Translations under genes and position numbers: made by a program | The notes under the pieces: model-generated | Seen by the model: only the letters and a program-made list of their open reading frames with translations | The model's database searches: none | What the model was told of the DNA's origin: nothing | From: Thiotrichales bacterium | GTDB taxonomy: Bacteria > Pseudomonadota > Gammaproteobacteria > Beggiatoales > Beggiatoaceae | Direction of reading: 5' to 3' | DNA: 38,592 nucleotides | Assembly: GCA_016744475.1 (NCBI GenBank) | Contig: JADGEH010000040.1 | Span: 1 to 38,592, forward strand | In this document: in pieces, positions 26,521-33,914 of the stretch | How the letters are laid out: each line of letters opens with the position of its first letter | Numbering within the stretch: position 1 is the stretch's first letter

Positions 26521-27686
26521 AGTGGCTTATTAATGGTTTGCTGATTTTAAGCGCCGTGGTCATGGCGACTCTGCTGGCATACCGTGACCCGGGCTTTGTC
26601 ATCATTGGGCATCAATCCTTAGTGCTTGAAACCAGCCTTTCAGTGTTTCTTGCGGTGTTGCTATTGTTCTTTGCTGTGCTGTATTTGCTGATGCGTTTGT
26701 GGTCAGCCATCTGGCGTTTGCCGGAGCGTTGGCAAAGCAGCCATCAAAGCAAAATGCGCGGACGCGCACAAATGGCGCTGCAACAAGGTATTTCAGAATT
26801 GCTAGAAGGCGATTGGAAAAAAGCAGAAAAAACCTTGCTACAAAGCCAACCGCAATACTTGCACTATCTCAGCGCCGCCTATGCCGCCCAACAGCGCCAA
26901 AACATCGAACAACGGGATAAACATTTAGAACATGCCCAGCAATATGCCCCAGCAGAACAGCATTTAGCGGTGAATTTGGCGCAAGCACAATTGCAACTCA
27001 AACAACAGCAAGTCAACCTCGCTGTCACCACCCTCAAACCTTTGCAGGATAAGTATCCGCGCCACCCGCAGGTGTTGAAATTATTGGCGCAAGCCTACGT
27101 AGCCCAGCAAAACTGGCACACATTACTGGACTTATTGCCTGAATTGAACAAACGCAAAGCCTTGTCAGAAGCCGCCTTGTATCAACTAGAAGTGCAAACC
27201 GCGCAAGGAGAATTAAACCAAGCGGCGGCGAAAAGCTTTGAAGCGGTTAAAACCACTTGGGAGCGTCTCAGCAAGGTGCAACGCCTGCAACCCGCGATAG
27301 CCAAAATCTATGTGCAACATTTAATCGCCAATGGCGCGACGGACACCGCCGAGCAACTGCTGCGTGACAGCATTCGCCAACATTGGGACAAAGATTTAGT
27401 GTTGCTGTACGCGCATGTGAATGTGAACCCCGCCCAGCAACTCAGCCGCGCCGAAGGCTGGCTAAAGCAGCACGAAAAAGACGCGGATTTGTTACTGGCT
27501 TTGGGGCAATTATCCATGCGCAATAGCTTGTGGGGCAAAGCGCAGCAATATCTTGAAGCTAGTTTAGGACTAGCACCCCGCCCAGATACTTATCAAGCAT
27601 TGGGCGATTTACTCAATCAAATGGGAGAGTTAGAACAAGCGGCTGCGCAATATCGCAAAGGCTTGCGGGTGGCGATGTCGGAATGA
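26517..27686 (+). CDS. hemY: HemY-type membrane protein with TPRs
   Basis: 389 aa. Two membrane segments (residues about 3-20 and 40-62) are separated by DPGFVIIGHQSLVLETS, the signature of gammaproteobacterial HemY. Helical TPR-like repeats follow (ADLLLALGQLSMRNSLWGKA, YLEASLGLAPRPDTYQALGD, AAAQYRKGL). This HemY is not the protoporphyrinogen oxidase of the same name; it is placed in late heme or peptidoglycan-associated functions with little direct evidence. hemC and hemD, which commonly precede hemX-hemY, are absent here and bioB is in their place. Confidence 0.88.
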   Translation: MKWLINGLLILSAVVMATLLAYRDPGFVIIGHQSLVLETSLSVFLAVLLLFFAVLYLLMRLWSAIWRLPERWQSSHQSKMRGRAQMALQQGISELLEGDWKKAEKTLLQSQPQYLHYLSAAYAAQQRQNIEQRDKHLEHAQQYAPAEQHLAVNLAQAQLQLKQQQVNLAVTTLKPLQDKYPRHPQVLKLLAQAYVAQQNWHTLLDLLPELNKRKALSEAALYQLEVQTAQGELNQAAAKSFEAVKTTWERLSKVQRLQPAIAKIYVQHLIANGATDTAEQLLRDSIRQHWDKDLVLLYAHVNVNPAQQLSRAEGWLKQHEKDADLLLALGQLSMRNSLWGKAQQYLEASLGLAPRPDTYQALGDLLNQMGELEQAAAQYRKGLRVAMSE

Positions 27687-27740
27687 TGGGCTTCCCCTTC
27701 TTACTCTGGTTCCCACGCAAGGCGAGCTTGTAAAAGAACC

Positions 27741-27884
27741 TCATTCCCACACTGCGCCAGAAGTGTCGCTGACTTTGAGACCGGGTGCAAAGCTCAGCGT
27801 GATATTTAGCCCCGCATTTGTGCCGAGCATAAACCACACGGCAGCAAACACCAGCAAAATGAGCATTAATGATGCGAGTAACAA
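27741..27884 (-). pseudogene. Short TamB-like N-terminal remnant (47 codons)
   Basis: From a TTG at 27884 (or ATG at 27866) the minus strand encodes a membrane anchor LLLASLMLILLVFAAVWFML, then GTNAGLNITLSFAPGLKVS and DTSGAVWE before a TGA. This is the layout of the TamB N-terminus (anchor, LGTxxGL, amphipathic turn, PGL, then SGxLW). TamB is over 1000 residues, so this would be a truncated start. The stop lies at the edge of a dispersed repeat containing TTCCCACGC words (27710-27750). It begins only 7 bases after the glycosyltransferase gene, with AAGGA upstream. Alternatively it is an intact small membrane protein. Confidence 0.45.
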
Positions 27885-27891
27885 TCGTTTT

Positions 27892-28938
27892 TTAGTCCTT
27901 CAACAAATATTTCAGCCAATTATCAATGCGGCAGATTTGTAAACTCGTAGGCATGTCAAAAGATGCAGATTCGCAAATCCAATCTAAATCCAATGTGCAA
28001 TTTTGTCGATCAAACAGCCGAATTTGTTGCGAATTAAACAATATTGGATCATTTTGTATATGTGGATTGCTGGTGAGGAGTTTTTTGCCCTGTGCCAGTG
28101 CATAAATAACGCGATGGGAATAACCCGTTTGTAATGGCACATGAATATCCAATACAGTTTTGCTGCGTTGGAATTGCTGCTGCATAGACTCATAACTCAA
28201 AATTTCACGAGTAACAAACTCAGGTTGCTCTAGGTTTTCTTGCAATAGATAATTTAATATATATTCTTTTTGCCAGAGATTGGGACGTTTTACGTTGTTA
28301 AGCAGTTGGTAAAACCATTTAGCATGTAGAAAATGCTTATGTCGAATCAACAAATGAAAAAAGCAAGACATTGAGTTTTGCACAGCAAAATGGTTGATCT
28401 TTTTCAAAACTTCATATCGATCAAAAGTTTGAGTTCCAACAAAAAACAAATCTATGTCTTGCGCTGTATCAATTGGATCAGTAGGAATATAGAAATTAGG
28501 TAAATAATCATAACCATATTTTTTGCAATCACTATAATCAAAAGAAAATACCTTATCAAAAAGCTTATCTAAGTGTTGCCAAGCAAATAATTGACTGCTA
28601 TCCCACAAATATAAAATTGTTTTAATTTTTGGGTTTTTATGTTTTAGATAATCAAGTAGATGCACATTGACCGAATAACCATTGATAGCCAAAAAAATAT
28701 CGTAACTTTGGGCTTCAACTTGTGGAATAACGACACTTTTAATGTAATTATCAGATTTATTTCTGAATAAGGACACAAACTTTTTAAGCGAGCGAAATGT
28801 TCCTGCTACAGCATTAGGGTTTAAGTTATAAGCAGGGTTTTCTATATAATTGACTTCCAGTCCAAATTGTTTTAAATGGTACTGCACCAAGTCTTCATAC
28901 CCATGAAAACGTGGCATATAAAGTAAGATTCTTACCAA
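27892..28938 (-). CDS. CgeB-like glycosyltransferase family protein
   Basis: A TTG start at 28938 (MVRILLYMPRFHGYE) is preferred because GGGAGG lies seven bases upstream on the coding strand; the frame is open to 28953. 348 aa. There is no signal peptide. Features resembling CgeB/GT4-like enzymes are the first strand RILLYMPRF, TILYLWDSSQLFAWQHLD, FDKVFSFDYSDCKKYGYDYL, the start of a second domain IDLFFVGTQTFDRYEVLKK, and a C-terminal VLDIHVPLQTGYSHRVIYAL with ALAQGKKLLTSN, as in sugar-nucleotide-binding halves. The donor and acceptor are unknown, though surface polysaccharide is likely. It is distinctly AT-rich against hemXY, suggesting horizontal acquisition, and is flanked by two gene remnants. 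Confidence 0.6.
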   Translation of the reverse strand: MVRILLYMPRFHGYEDLVQYHLKQFGLEVNYIENPAYNLNPNAVAGTFRSLKKFVSLFRNKSDNYIKSVVIPQVEAQSYDIFLAINGYSVNVHLLDYLKHKNPKIKTILYLWDSSQLFAWQHLDKLFDKVFSFDYSDCKKYGYDYLPNFYIPTDPIDTAQDIDLFFVGTQTFDRYEVLKKINHFAVQNSMSCFFHLLIRHKHFLHAKWFYQLLNNVKRPNLWQKEYILNYLLQENLEQPEFVTREILSYESMQQQFQRSKTVLDIHVPLQTGYSHRVIYALAQGKKLLTSNPHIQNDPILFNSQQIRLFDRQNCTLDLDWICESASFDMPTSLQICRIDNWLKYLLKD

Positions 28939-29012
28939 ATTTAAGCCTCCCAATAAATTTCAAGCAATTTAATTACCCTATACCTTACTACAAACTTTAA
29001 TGAATACAACTT

Positions 29013-29135
29013 ATGCTCTCTTGGTTTAAAACTCAAACAACGCCGCAATCGAATGCGGCAAACACTGCACACAGCGGCGACGGCATCACCGTTAGCCCGC
29101 AAGAATTGCTACTGCGACGCCTCAAAGCCAGGTAG
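29013..29135 (+). pseudogene. Short DUF58-like N-terminal remnant (40 codons)
   Basis: An ATG at 29013 opens MLSWFKTQTTPQ and then GITVSPQELLLRRLKAR before a TAG at 29133-29135. The pattern (MxxWF, spacer, then a Ser/Pro-x-x-x-L-L-x-x-R segment ending KAR) resembles the start of DUF58 proteins, which are normally 280-450 residues. The stop falls at the first bases of a repeat starting GTAGGGTGCGCACC, so the gene appears to have been cut by repeat DNA. It is divergent from the glycosyltransferase. Assignment by eye; it may be only a chance short ORF. Confidence 0.35.
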
Positions 29136-29156
29136 GGTGCGCACCTTCTTTTCGGT

Positions 29157-29225
29157 GCGCACGCGAACGATGTTTCATATTTCCCTCTCGCGTTCGCACC
29201 GCAAAAAACACGCGGTGCAAATCCT
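29157..29225. repeat. Direct repeat, copy 1
   Basis: Begins GCGCACGCGAACGATG and ends ACACGCGGTGCAAATCCT. It contains inverted blocks (GCGAACG with CGTTCGC, and CCGC with GCGG). Nearly identical to 29888-29954 in the same orientation. Between the copies lies one open frame of unknown function. Confidence 0.85.
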
Positions 29226-29389
29226 ACAGAGCCATGTAGCCATGCAGAGTGAGCAAAAGTTGTCCGTGATATTGAAAAAGCGTTTAAATTGACCATGGCT
29301 GTCCATCATTTAAATATTTTTGGCCTATCGAGATGGCGGGCAAAACCCGATGTTAATTCATATTATTTAAGGTATGAGCAGTCGGAATT

Positions 29390-29884
29390 TTGCCCACTCT
29401 ACCTGGCTTAGTACGGGCATTAGAGGGCGATGATGAGGTTTATTACGATTGTAACAGTGTATGTTTTTATGGCTCTAGGGTGTTCGTATCAGCATTTGCG
29501 GATAACGAACAATGGGTAGACATGGAAAAAATAAAGCCTGGCCAGCTTGTTCGTGTGAACTTTGGGGACGAATCTATTGGCATTCTTTACCGCACTGAAG
29601 AAATGATAAATGAGCTTCGTGAAAAGTATAAAAAATCTGTGACCGGAGATGATGAGACTGCTCAGTATCAAATTTTTAACTCTATCAAATCAGAATATTT
29701 TGTATTTGTTGAACGAACTCAAAAATCTTCATGTGGCTTAAAATACATAAGAATAGTTGGTTTAATAGATAGTTGTACTGAAGAAAAATATGATTTTTCG
29801 GGGCGATCAAGTGAGGGGGAAATGTTGGAAGTTCCAAAACATAAGTTTATTTCCAACACAAAAATAGTTTTTGAAACAGAATAA
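29390..29884 (+). CDS. Uncharacterised protein
   Basis: 164 codons if begun at a TTG at 29390; the frame is open only from 29378 and no ATG is available before residue 45, so the N-terminus may be lost. It reads like real protein with mixed alpha/beta content (VYYDCNSVCFYGSRVFVSAF, KPGQLVRVNFGDESIGILYR, EYFVFVERTQKSSCGLKYIR, IVGLIDSCTEEKYDFSG). Family not recognised. The segment from IKPGQLVRVNF to GILYR looks like a beta-barrel-like strand pair, but no domain call is justified. It is flanked by 70-bp direct repeats and by the terminator at 29962, so it looks like cargo of a small insertion. Confidence 0.5.
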   Translation: MPTLPGLVRALEGDDEVYYDCNSVCFYGSRVFVSAFADNEQWVDMEKIKPGQLVRVNFGDESIGILYRTEEMINELREKYKKSVTGDDETAQYQIFNSIKSEYFVFVERTQKSSCGLKYIRIVGLIDSCTEEKYDFSGRSSEGEMLEVPKHKFISNTKIVFETE

Positions 29885-29887
29885 GTA

Positions 29888-29954
29888 GCGCACGCGAACG
29901 ATGCTTCATACCCCCTCGCGTTCGCACTGCAAAAAACACGCGGTGCAAACCCTG
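29888..29954. repeat. Direct repeat, copy 2
   Basis: GCGCACGCGAACGATG through CACGCGGTGCAAACCCTG, with few differences from 29157-29225 (for example CATACCCC in place of CATATTTCC). It starts four bases after the stop of the unknown ORF. Confidence 0.85.
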
Positions 29955-29961
29955 CGGGCTA

Positions 29962-29998
29962 AAAAAAGGGACACCGCGATAAACGGTGTCCCTTTTTT
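29962..29998 (+). terminator. Strong rho-independent terminator
   Basis: Perfect 15-bp stem, arms AAAAAAGGGACACCG (29962-29976) and CGGTGTCCCTTTTTT (29984-29998), loop CGATAAA. The A and T runs on either side make it functional in both directions. It likely ends transcription of the unknown ORF. Confidence 0.9.
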
Positions 29999-30217
29999 AT
30001 GGGCAATATTCCTCGCTCCTACAGTCTCTGTAACAGCCATTAAGTGAAGGATTTTTAGCCCCAACGGGGCGGCATCCATACAGCCCAGGGCAACGCCCTA
30101 GGGTAGAACGATGATACCAACCCAGCCCTGAAAGGACGCAATAAAAGGCGGCATGGCGTTTTATGTCGCCCTTTCAGGGCTGAGTGTCTTCCATCCATTT
30201 AACCCAGGGCGTTGCCC

Positions 30218-31643
30218 CACTGCCATTAACTTAAGACATGTCAGCCTCAAAAATTATTTAGAATACAAACATCTTAACAAGATGAATCAAGGACATAACA
30301 TGGATAAAAAAACGATATTACAGACAGTGCGTGACATGATTCATAGCTCCAAACTCAAAGAAGCCCATCGTATTAATGACAAGGCATTGACGCGAGATCG
30401 TACACTCACCTTTAGCTTGCTCATTGTAATGATGTGACGCAAAAGTGTTAAATCCTTGCCATGAGTGCTGAATGAAATGTTCCCACTGTTAGCTTGGGAT
30501 GTGCCTGTCAGCCATGCTGCTGACACCCAAGCACGGAAAAAATTGACATCAAGCACATTGACTGAAATCAACAGTGAAGCGGTTGTAGCGGTCATGTATG
30601 CAGATAACGACTATCGTCAATGGAAAGGTTTTCGCCTTATAGCCAACGATGGCTCATGGGTTCGATGGCCTGAAAGTCAGTCTATTAAAGACACTTTTGG
30701 CAGCGTTACTGACACTAACGGAAAAGATGAAATGCCGGCAGGTGAACACGTTTATGCGCGTGCATCCGTCACTTATGATGTACTCAATCGCATGGCCATT
30801 GATGCGCGTTTAGATGATGCACATAGTGACAAAGTTGAACACACCTTAAAGCATTTTGATGATGGGCTGGATAATGATGTGTGGATACATGATCGAGGCT
30901 ATGCGAGTGATCGCTTGATGGCCCGTCACATCCAAACACAACATCATTTTGTCATTTGTCATCCGTTGTTCTGCGGGTAGCTTTGGGATTGCGCGTAAGA
31001 GGCTGAAAGGTGAGAGCAAAGCCAGCCAAACCGTCAAACTCAAAGTACCCCAAACACAGCGCAAGCCATGCAAAATCGAGAATTTGCCGATGACCGTGAC
31101 GGTCAGGTGTGTGCATGTTCAACTTGATACAGGTGAATATGAAGTTTTAGTCACCCATTTGCTCGATGAAACGGCTTATCCGACAGAAGAATGTGCAAAA
31201 CTCTATTGGCATCGCTGGGGTGTAGACACTTTATTAAGGTGTGCTTAAAACCCGCCTCAATTTAGAACACTTCACAGGATTGGCGGCTGAGTCTGTATTA
31301 CAAGACTGTCATGCGTGTGTACTGCTGAGTGGCTTGGAATCAGTTCTGACACAGGATGCCCAAGTACAGTGAGATGCCAAATCCTTAAAAAATCCTCAAC
31401 AAGTTAATCATGCCGTTTCATTCAACGCCATCAAAAATCATGTTTTTGAACTTTTATACAGTGATGCTGATATTGATGAGGTCATGCAGCGTCTAACACA
31501 GCTCTTTTTACAAAAACCAACCTCTGACAGACCACATCGAAAACCACCCCGTAAAAAAGCCTCTTCCCGTCAAGAAGCTGACTTTTTAAGACGGCGTAAA
31601 AAACAGTGTTTTTAGCGGGTAACTCCTTAAGTGAATGGCAGTG
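30218..31643 (+). mobile_element. IS4-family insertion sequence, degenerate, 1426 bp
   Basis: Terminal inverted repeats are CACTGCCATTAACTTAAG (30218-30235) and CTTAAGTGAATGGCAGTG (31626-31643), matching at 17 of 18. The 11-bp sequence GGGCGTTGCCC stands directly outside each end (30207-30217 and 31644-31654), a perfect target duplication; IS4-family elements typically give duplications near this length. The transposase inside is broken, so the copy cannot move by itself. Confidence 0.9.
30300..31615 (+). pseudogene. IS4-family transposase, broken by stops and frameshifts
   Basis: From MDKKTILQTVRDMIHSSKLK at 30300 the DDE transposase can be followed to RRRKKQCF and a TAG at 31613-31615, about 435 codons. 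The first frame carries TGA at 30435-30437 and 30462-30464. A tandem 7-bp duplication (TTTGTCA at 30948-30954 and 30955-30961) then shifts the frame after DRGYASDRLM. A single-base change near 31237 shifts it again, and there is another TGA near 31372. Catalytic-site remnants are LIANDGSWVRWP, IHDRGYAS and the YREK-type YWHRWGVDTLL...LKTRLNLEHF, where the expected Glu is Asp. It is therefore a decayed gene. Confidence 0.88.
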
Positions 31644-31700
31644 GGGCGTTGCCCTAGGCATAGAGATGACACTCCTTTGGGGCTTCACTGAATGGCAGTG

Positions 31701-32102
31701 ATGTGGCGCATGGAAACCATCGTTTGGAAACGCTGGCGTTCTTTTATGCCTCTTGCGCCGTTTGCGTTGCCTTTTAAAGCCAATAGCTTGAGTCGTACCA
31801 CTGAGTTCATTTAGCTATATCTATATCTAGGGCAACGCCTTCATTGCAAGTGGTTGATGTTATTCCCCCTCCTGCGAGGAGGGGAAGCGAGTGACTTGAA
31901 TTCAAAGCCTTTTTTATTAACTTAATGGCAGTGATGCGCCGCATGGGAATGCCGTCTTGACCGCATTGCGGTCAGTGCACATCAAGAAGCAGACATTTCT
32001 CGCCCCCAAAGACACAGTTTCCGCTACGATCCCCCTTCTTCATATAGACTTTCAAGCTGAAAAACAGCACAGCTCAACGCTCCCACACATTAAGGAATCA
32101 AC
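31701..32102. other. Repeat-rich region without a gene
   Basis: It contains a second IS-end-like word AACTTAATGGCAGTGATG near 31918-31936, and the hairpin CCCCTCCT-GCG-AGGAGGGG at 31866-31884 preceded by GTTGATGTTATTC (which recurs near 38067). It also holds the palindrome GACCGCATTGCGGTC near 31959-31973 and, near 32000-32040, a stretch whose complement reads GGATCGTAGCGGAAAC, resembling the arms of the 163-nt palindrome. No coding region is supported. The promoter of the yhfA-like gene presumably lies at the right end. Confidence 0.6.
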
Positions 32103-32519
32103 ATGAAAGCAAGAATCAAATGGATAGAAGGCATGGCATGGATGGCAGAAGCCGACAGTGGACACGCATTCGTGATGGATGGTGCGCCCGACATTGGTGG
32201 ACGCAACCTCGGCGTGCGCCCGATGGAAGCCGTATTAATGGGTTTAGGCGGCTGCACAGGCATTGATGTCAAACTGATATTACAAAAAAGCAAACAAGCC
32301 GTCAGCGATTGCCAGATCGAGATCAGCGCAGAACGGGCCGACAGCGAACCCAAAGTCTTTACCCACATTCATTTGCATTTTATCGTCATCGGCACCGATT
32401 TAAGTGACAAACACGTCAAACGCGCCATTGATTTATCCGCAGAAAAATACTGCTCCGTGTCAAAAATGTTAGAGCACAGCGTCAACATCACGCATGACTA
32501 CGACATTCGAGAAGCCTAA
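32103..32519 (+). CDS. yhfA: OsmC-family protein, YhfA type
   Basis: 138 aa. Very close in motif layout to E. coli YhfA: MKARIKWIEGMAW, SGHAFVMDG, PMEAVLMGLGGCTGIDVKLI with the first Cys, then SERADSEPKVFTHIHLHFIV-type region, and AIDLSAEKYCSVSKML with the second Cys, ending in VNITHDYDI. OsmC/Ohr relatives reduce organic hydroperoxides through two cysteines; whether YhfA does so is not known. AAGGA precedes the ATG. The stop overlaps the ABC ATPase start (TAATG). Confidence 0.93.
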   Translation: MKARIKWIEGMAWMAEADSGHAFVMDGAPDIGGRNLGVRPMEAVLMGLGGCTGIDVKLILQKSKQAVSDCQIEISAERADSEPKVFTHIHLHFIVIGTDLSDKHVKRAIDLSAEKYCSVSKMLEHSVNITHDYDIREA

Positions 32520-33118
32520 TGCCCTGTTTGCGGTTACAACAATTGCATTATCACCACAATGGCCCGCTGAATTTAGAACTCGCTTCCGGCGAATGCGTCA
32601 GCCTCAGCGGAGCCTCTGGCAGCGGCAAAAGTCTCTTACTCCGCGCCATTGCCGACCTTGATGCCTACCAAGGCGACATCTGGCTAGATGAATTCCACAG
32701 CCAGCAGATGCCCGCCCATCAATGGCGACAAAAAGTCGGCTTATTACCCGCAGAAACCCACTGGTGGGAAGAACAAGTCGGCGCACACTTCCCGCACTGG
32801 CCCACCTCCATTGCGCAGCAACTTGGATTCCCCCCCGACACCGCCGATTGGCCCGTCATGCGCTTATCCAGCGGCGAACGCCAACGCCTAGGACTGGCGC
32901 GAATGCTGGCGTGTAAGCCCCAAGCCCTATTGCTGGATGAGCCAACCGCCAATCTTGACCCGCACAACACCGCCATCATCGAGCATCTGATACAAGACTA
33001 CAGCCAGCAACAGCAAGCCCCCGTGCTCTGGGTCAGCCACGACAGCGCCCAGCGCCAACGCATCGCCCAACGGCATGTGCACTTGAAAGAGGGACAATTG
33101 CAGGATTTAGTGCTCTAA
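32519..33118 (+). CDS. Small ABC transporter ATPase (FetA/YbbL-like)
   Basis: 199 aa, a minimal ATPase domain. Walker A is SGASGSGKSLLLRAIADLD near residue 31, QKVGLLPAETHWWEEQV carries the Q-loop region, the signature is LSSGERQRLGLARML, Walker B LLLDEPTANLDPHN and H-loop VLWVSHD. Size and the WWEE-type insert resemble FetA/YbbL, which pairs with the permease FetB in iron or metal homeostasis. No permease follows, so the partner is elsewhere or lost. It is translationally coupled to the yhfA-like gene. Confidence 0.8.
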   Translation: MPCLRLQQLHYHHNGPLNLELASGECVSLSGASGSGKSLLLRAIADLDAYQGDIWLDEFHSQQMPAHQWRQKVGLLPAETHWWEEQVGAHFPHWPTSIAQQLGFPPDTADWPVMRLSSGERQRLGLARMLACKPQALLLDEPTANLDPHNTAIIEHLIQDYSQQQQAPVLWVSHDSAQRQRIAQRHVHLKEGQLQDLVL

Positions 33119-33257
33119 GGTTTAATAGACTGGTTGCAACAGTAATGAAGAGAGGGGCGTTTCATATAGCGAAATGACATCAATTGTATTACTCAAGCCA
33201 TCTGCTTAAACACATGTTCATAAGGCTTAAGCGCTTTCTTTAAAGTTTTCAGAATGT

Positions 33258-33908
33258 CTACGCAGAATATTCTTCAAACACATCCTGATACCCCCGCACG
33301 GCGGCGGCTACGTCGTCTTGCCCGAATATTCCCGTAATCACTGCCAGAAAATCAGCGCCGGATTCTAGCAATATCGCGGCATTGTGCGGTTCTATGCCGC
33401 CGATGGCGACGATGGGGACGTGTAAGAGGGGCTTGGCTTGGCGTAATAAATCCGGCGTGGCTCGCACGGCTTGGGGCTTGGTGGAGGAGGGGTAAAAGCT
33501 GCCAAAGGCGATGTAATCCACGCCTTCGGCTTGGGCTTGTTGTGCCTGTTCTAGCTGGTTGTAGCAGGACACGCCGATAATCGCTTCTCGCCCTAACAAT
33601 AAACGTGCGGCGAGCAGTCGATCATCGTCTTTGCCTAAATGCACGCCATCGGCCTGGATTTGCTGGGCTAATGATACGTCATCGTTAATGATTAAAGGCA
33701 CTGCGTAATCTCGACACAGGGCTTTGAGCGCTTGGGCTTGTTTTAAGCGCTTGATGTGATCCTGGGTTTTATCTCGGTATTGCAAGACTTGTATGCCGCT
33801 GCGCAAAGCGGTTTCGATGGCGGGCATGAACTGCTCTGTGGATAGCAGGTCGGCATCAGTGATGGCGTATAGCCCTGATGGCGGGAGGCGGGAGTGGGCG
33901 TTGGACAT
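33258..33908 (-). CDS. thiE: Thiamine-phosphate synthase ThiE
   Basis: 216 aa TIM-barrel enzyme joining the pyrimidine (HMP-PP) and thiazole phosphates to thiamine monophosphate. Conserved parts are LYAITDADLL, VLQYRDKTQD, LIINDDVSLAQQIQADGVHLG with the diphosphate-binding residues, IIGVSCYN, DYIAFGSFYPSSTKP and PIVAIGGIEPHNA. It lies six bases after the YfiR-like gene, so the two may be cotranscribed, an unusual pairing. The start has no strong ribosome site. Confidence 0.96.
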   Translation of the reverse strand: MSNAHSRLPPSGLYAITDADLLSTEQFMPAIETALRSGIQVLQYRDKTQDHIKRLKQAQALKALCRDYAVPLIINDDVSLAQQIQADGVHLGKDDDRLLAARLLLGREAIIGVSCYNQLEQAQQAQAEGVDYIAFGSFYPSSTKPQAVRATPDLLRQAKPLLHVPIVAIGGIEPHNAAILLESGADFLAVITGIFGQDDVAAAVRGYQDVFEEYSA

Positions 33909-33914
33909 GTGGGT

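Larger units (their letters stand above)
30034..31700. mobile_element. Palindromic MITE-like element interrupted by an IS
   Basis: The left end CAGCCATTAAGTGAAG (30034-30049) is inverted relative to CTTCACTGAATGGCAGTG (31683-31700). Inside, AGCCCC...CAGCCCAGGGCAACGCC on the left (30057-30098) pairs with the right half GGGCGTTGCCCTAGG...CCTTTGGGGCTT. A central hairpin is CCAGCCCTGAAAGG (about 30124) with CCTTTCAGGGCTG. If the IS (30218-31654) is removed, a roughly 230-bp almost fully palindromic element remains. Another copy is at 37940-38064. Confidence 0.65.

Noticed and set aside
30153..30299. Longer N-terminus for the transposase, starting in the repeat DNA at 30153
   Set aside because: That part translates the MITE-like repeat and crosses the IS end at 30218; the transposase begins at MDKKT (30300).
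31482..31688. Minus-strand ORF in the IS tail
   Set aside because: It lies over the 3' end of the decayed transposase and the repeat and has no features of its own.
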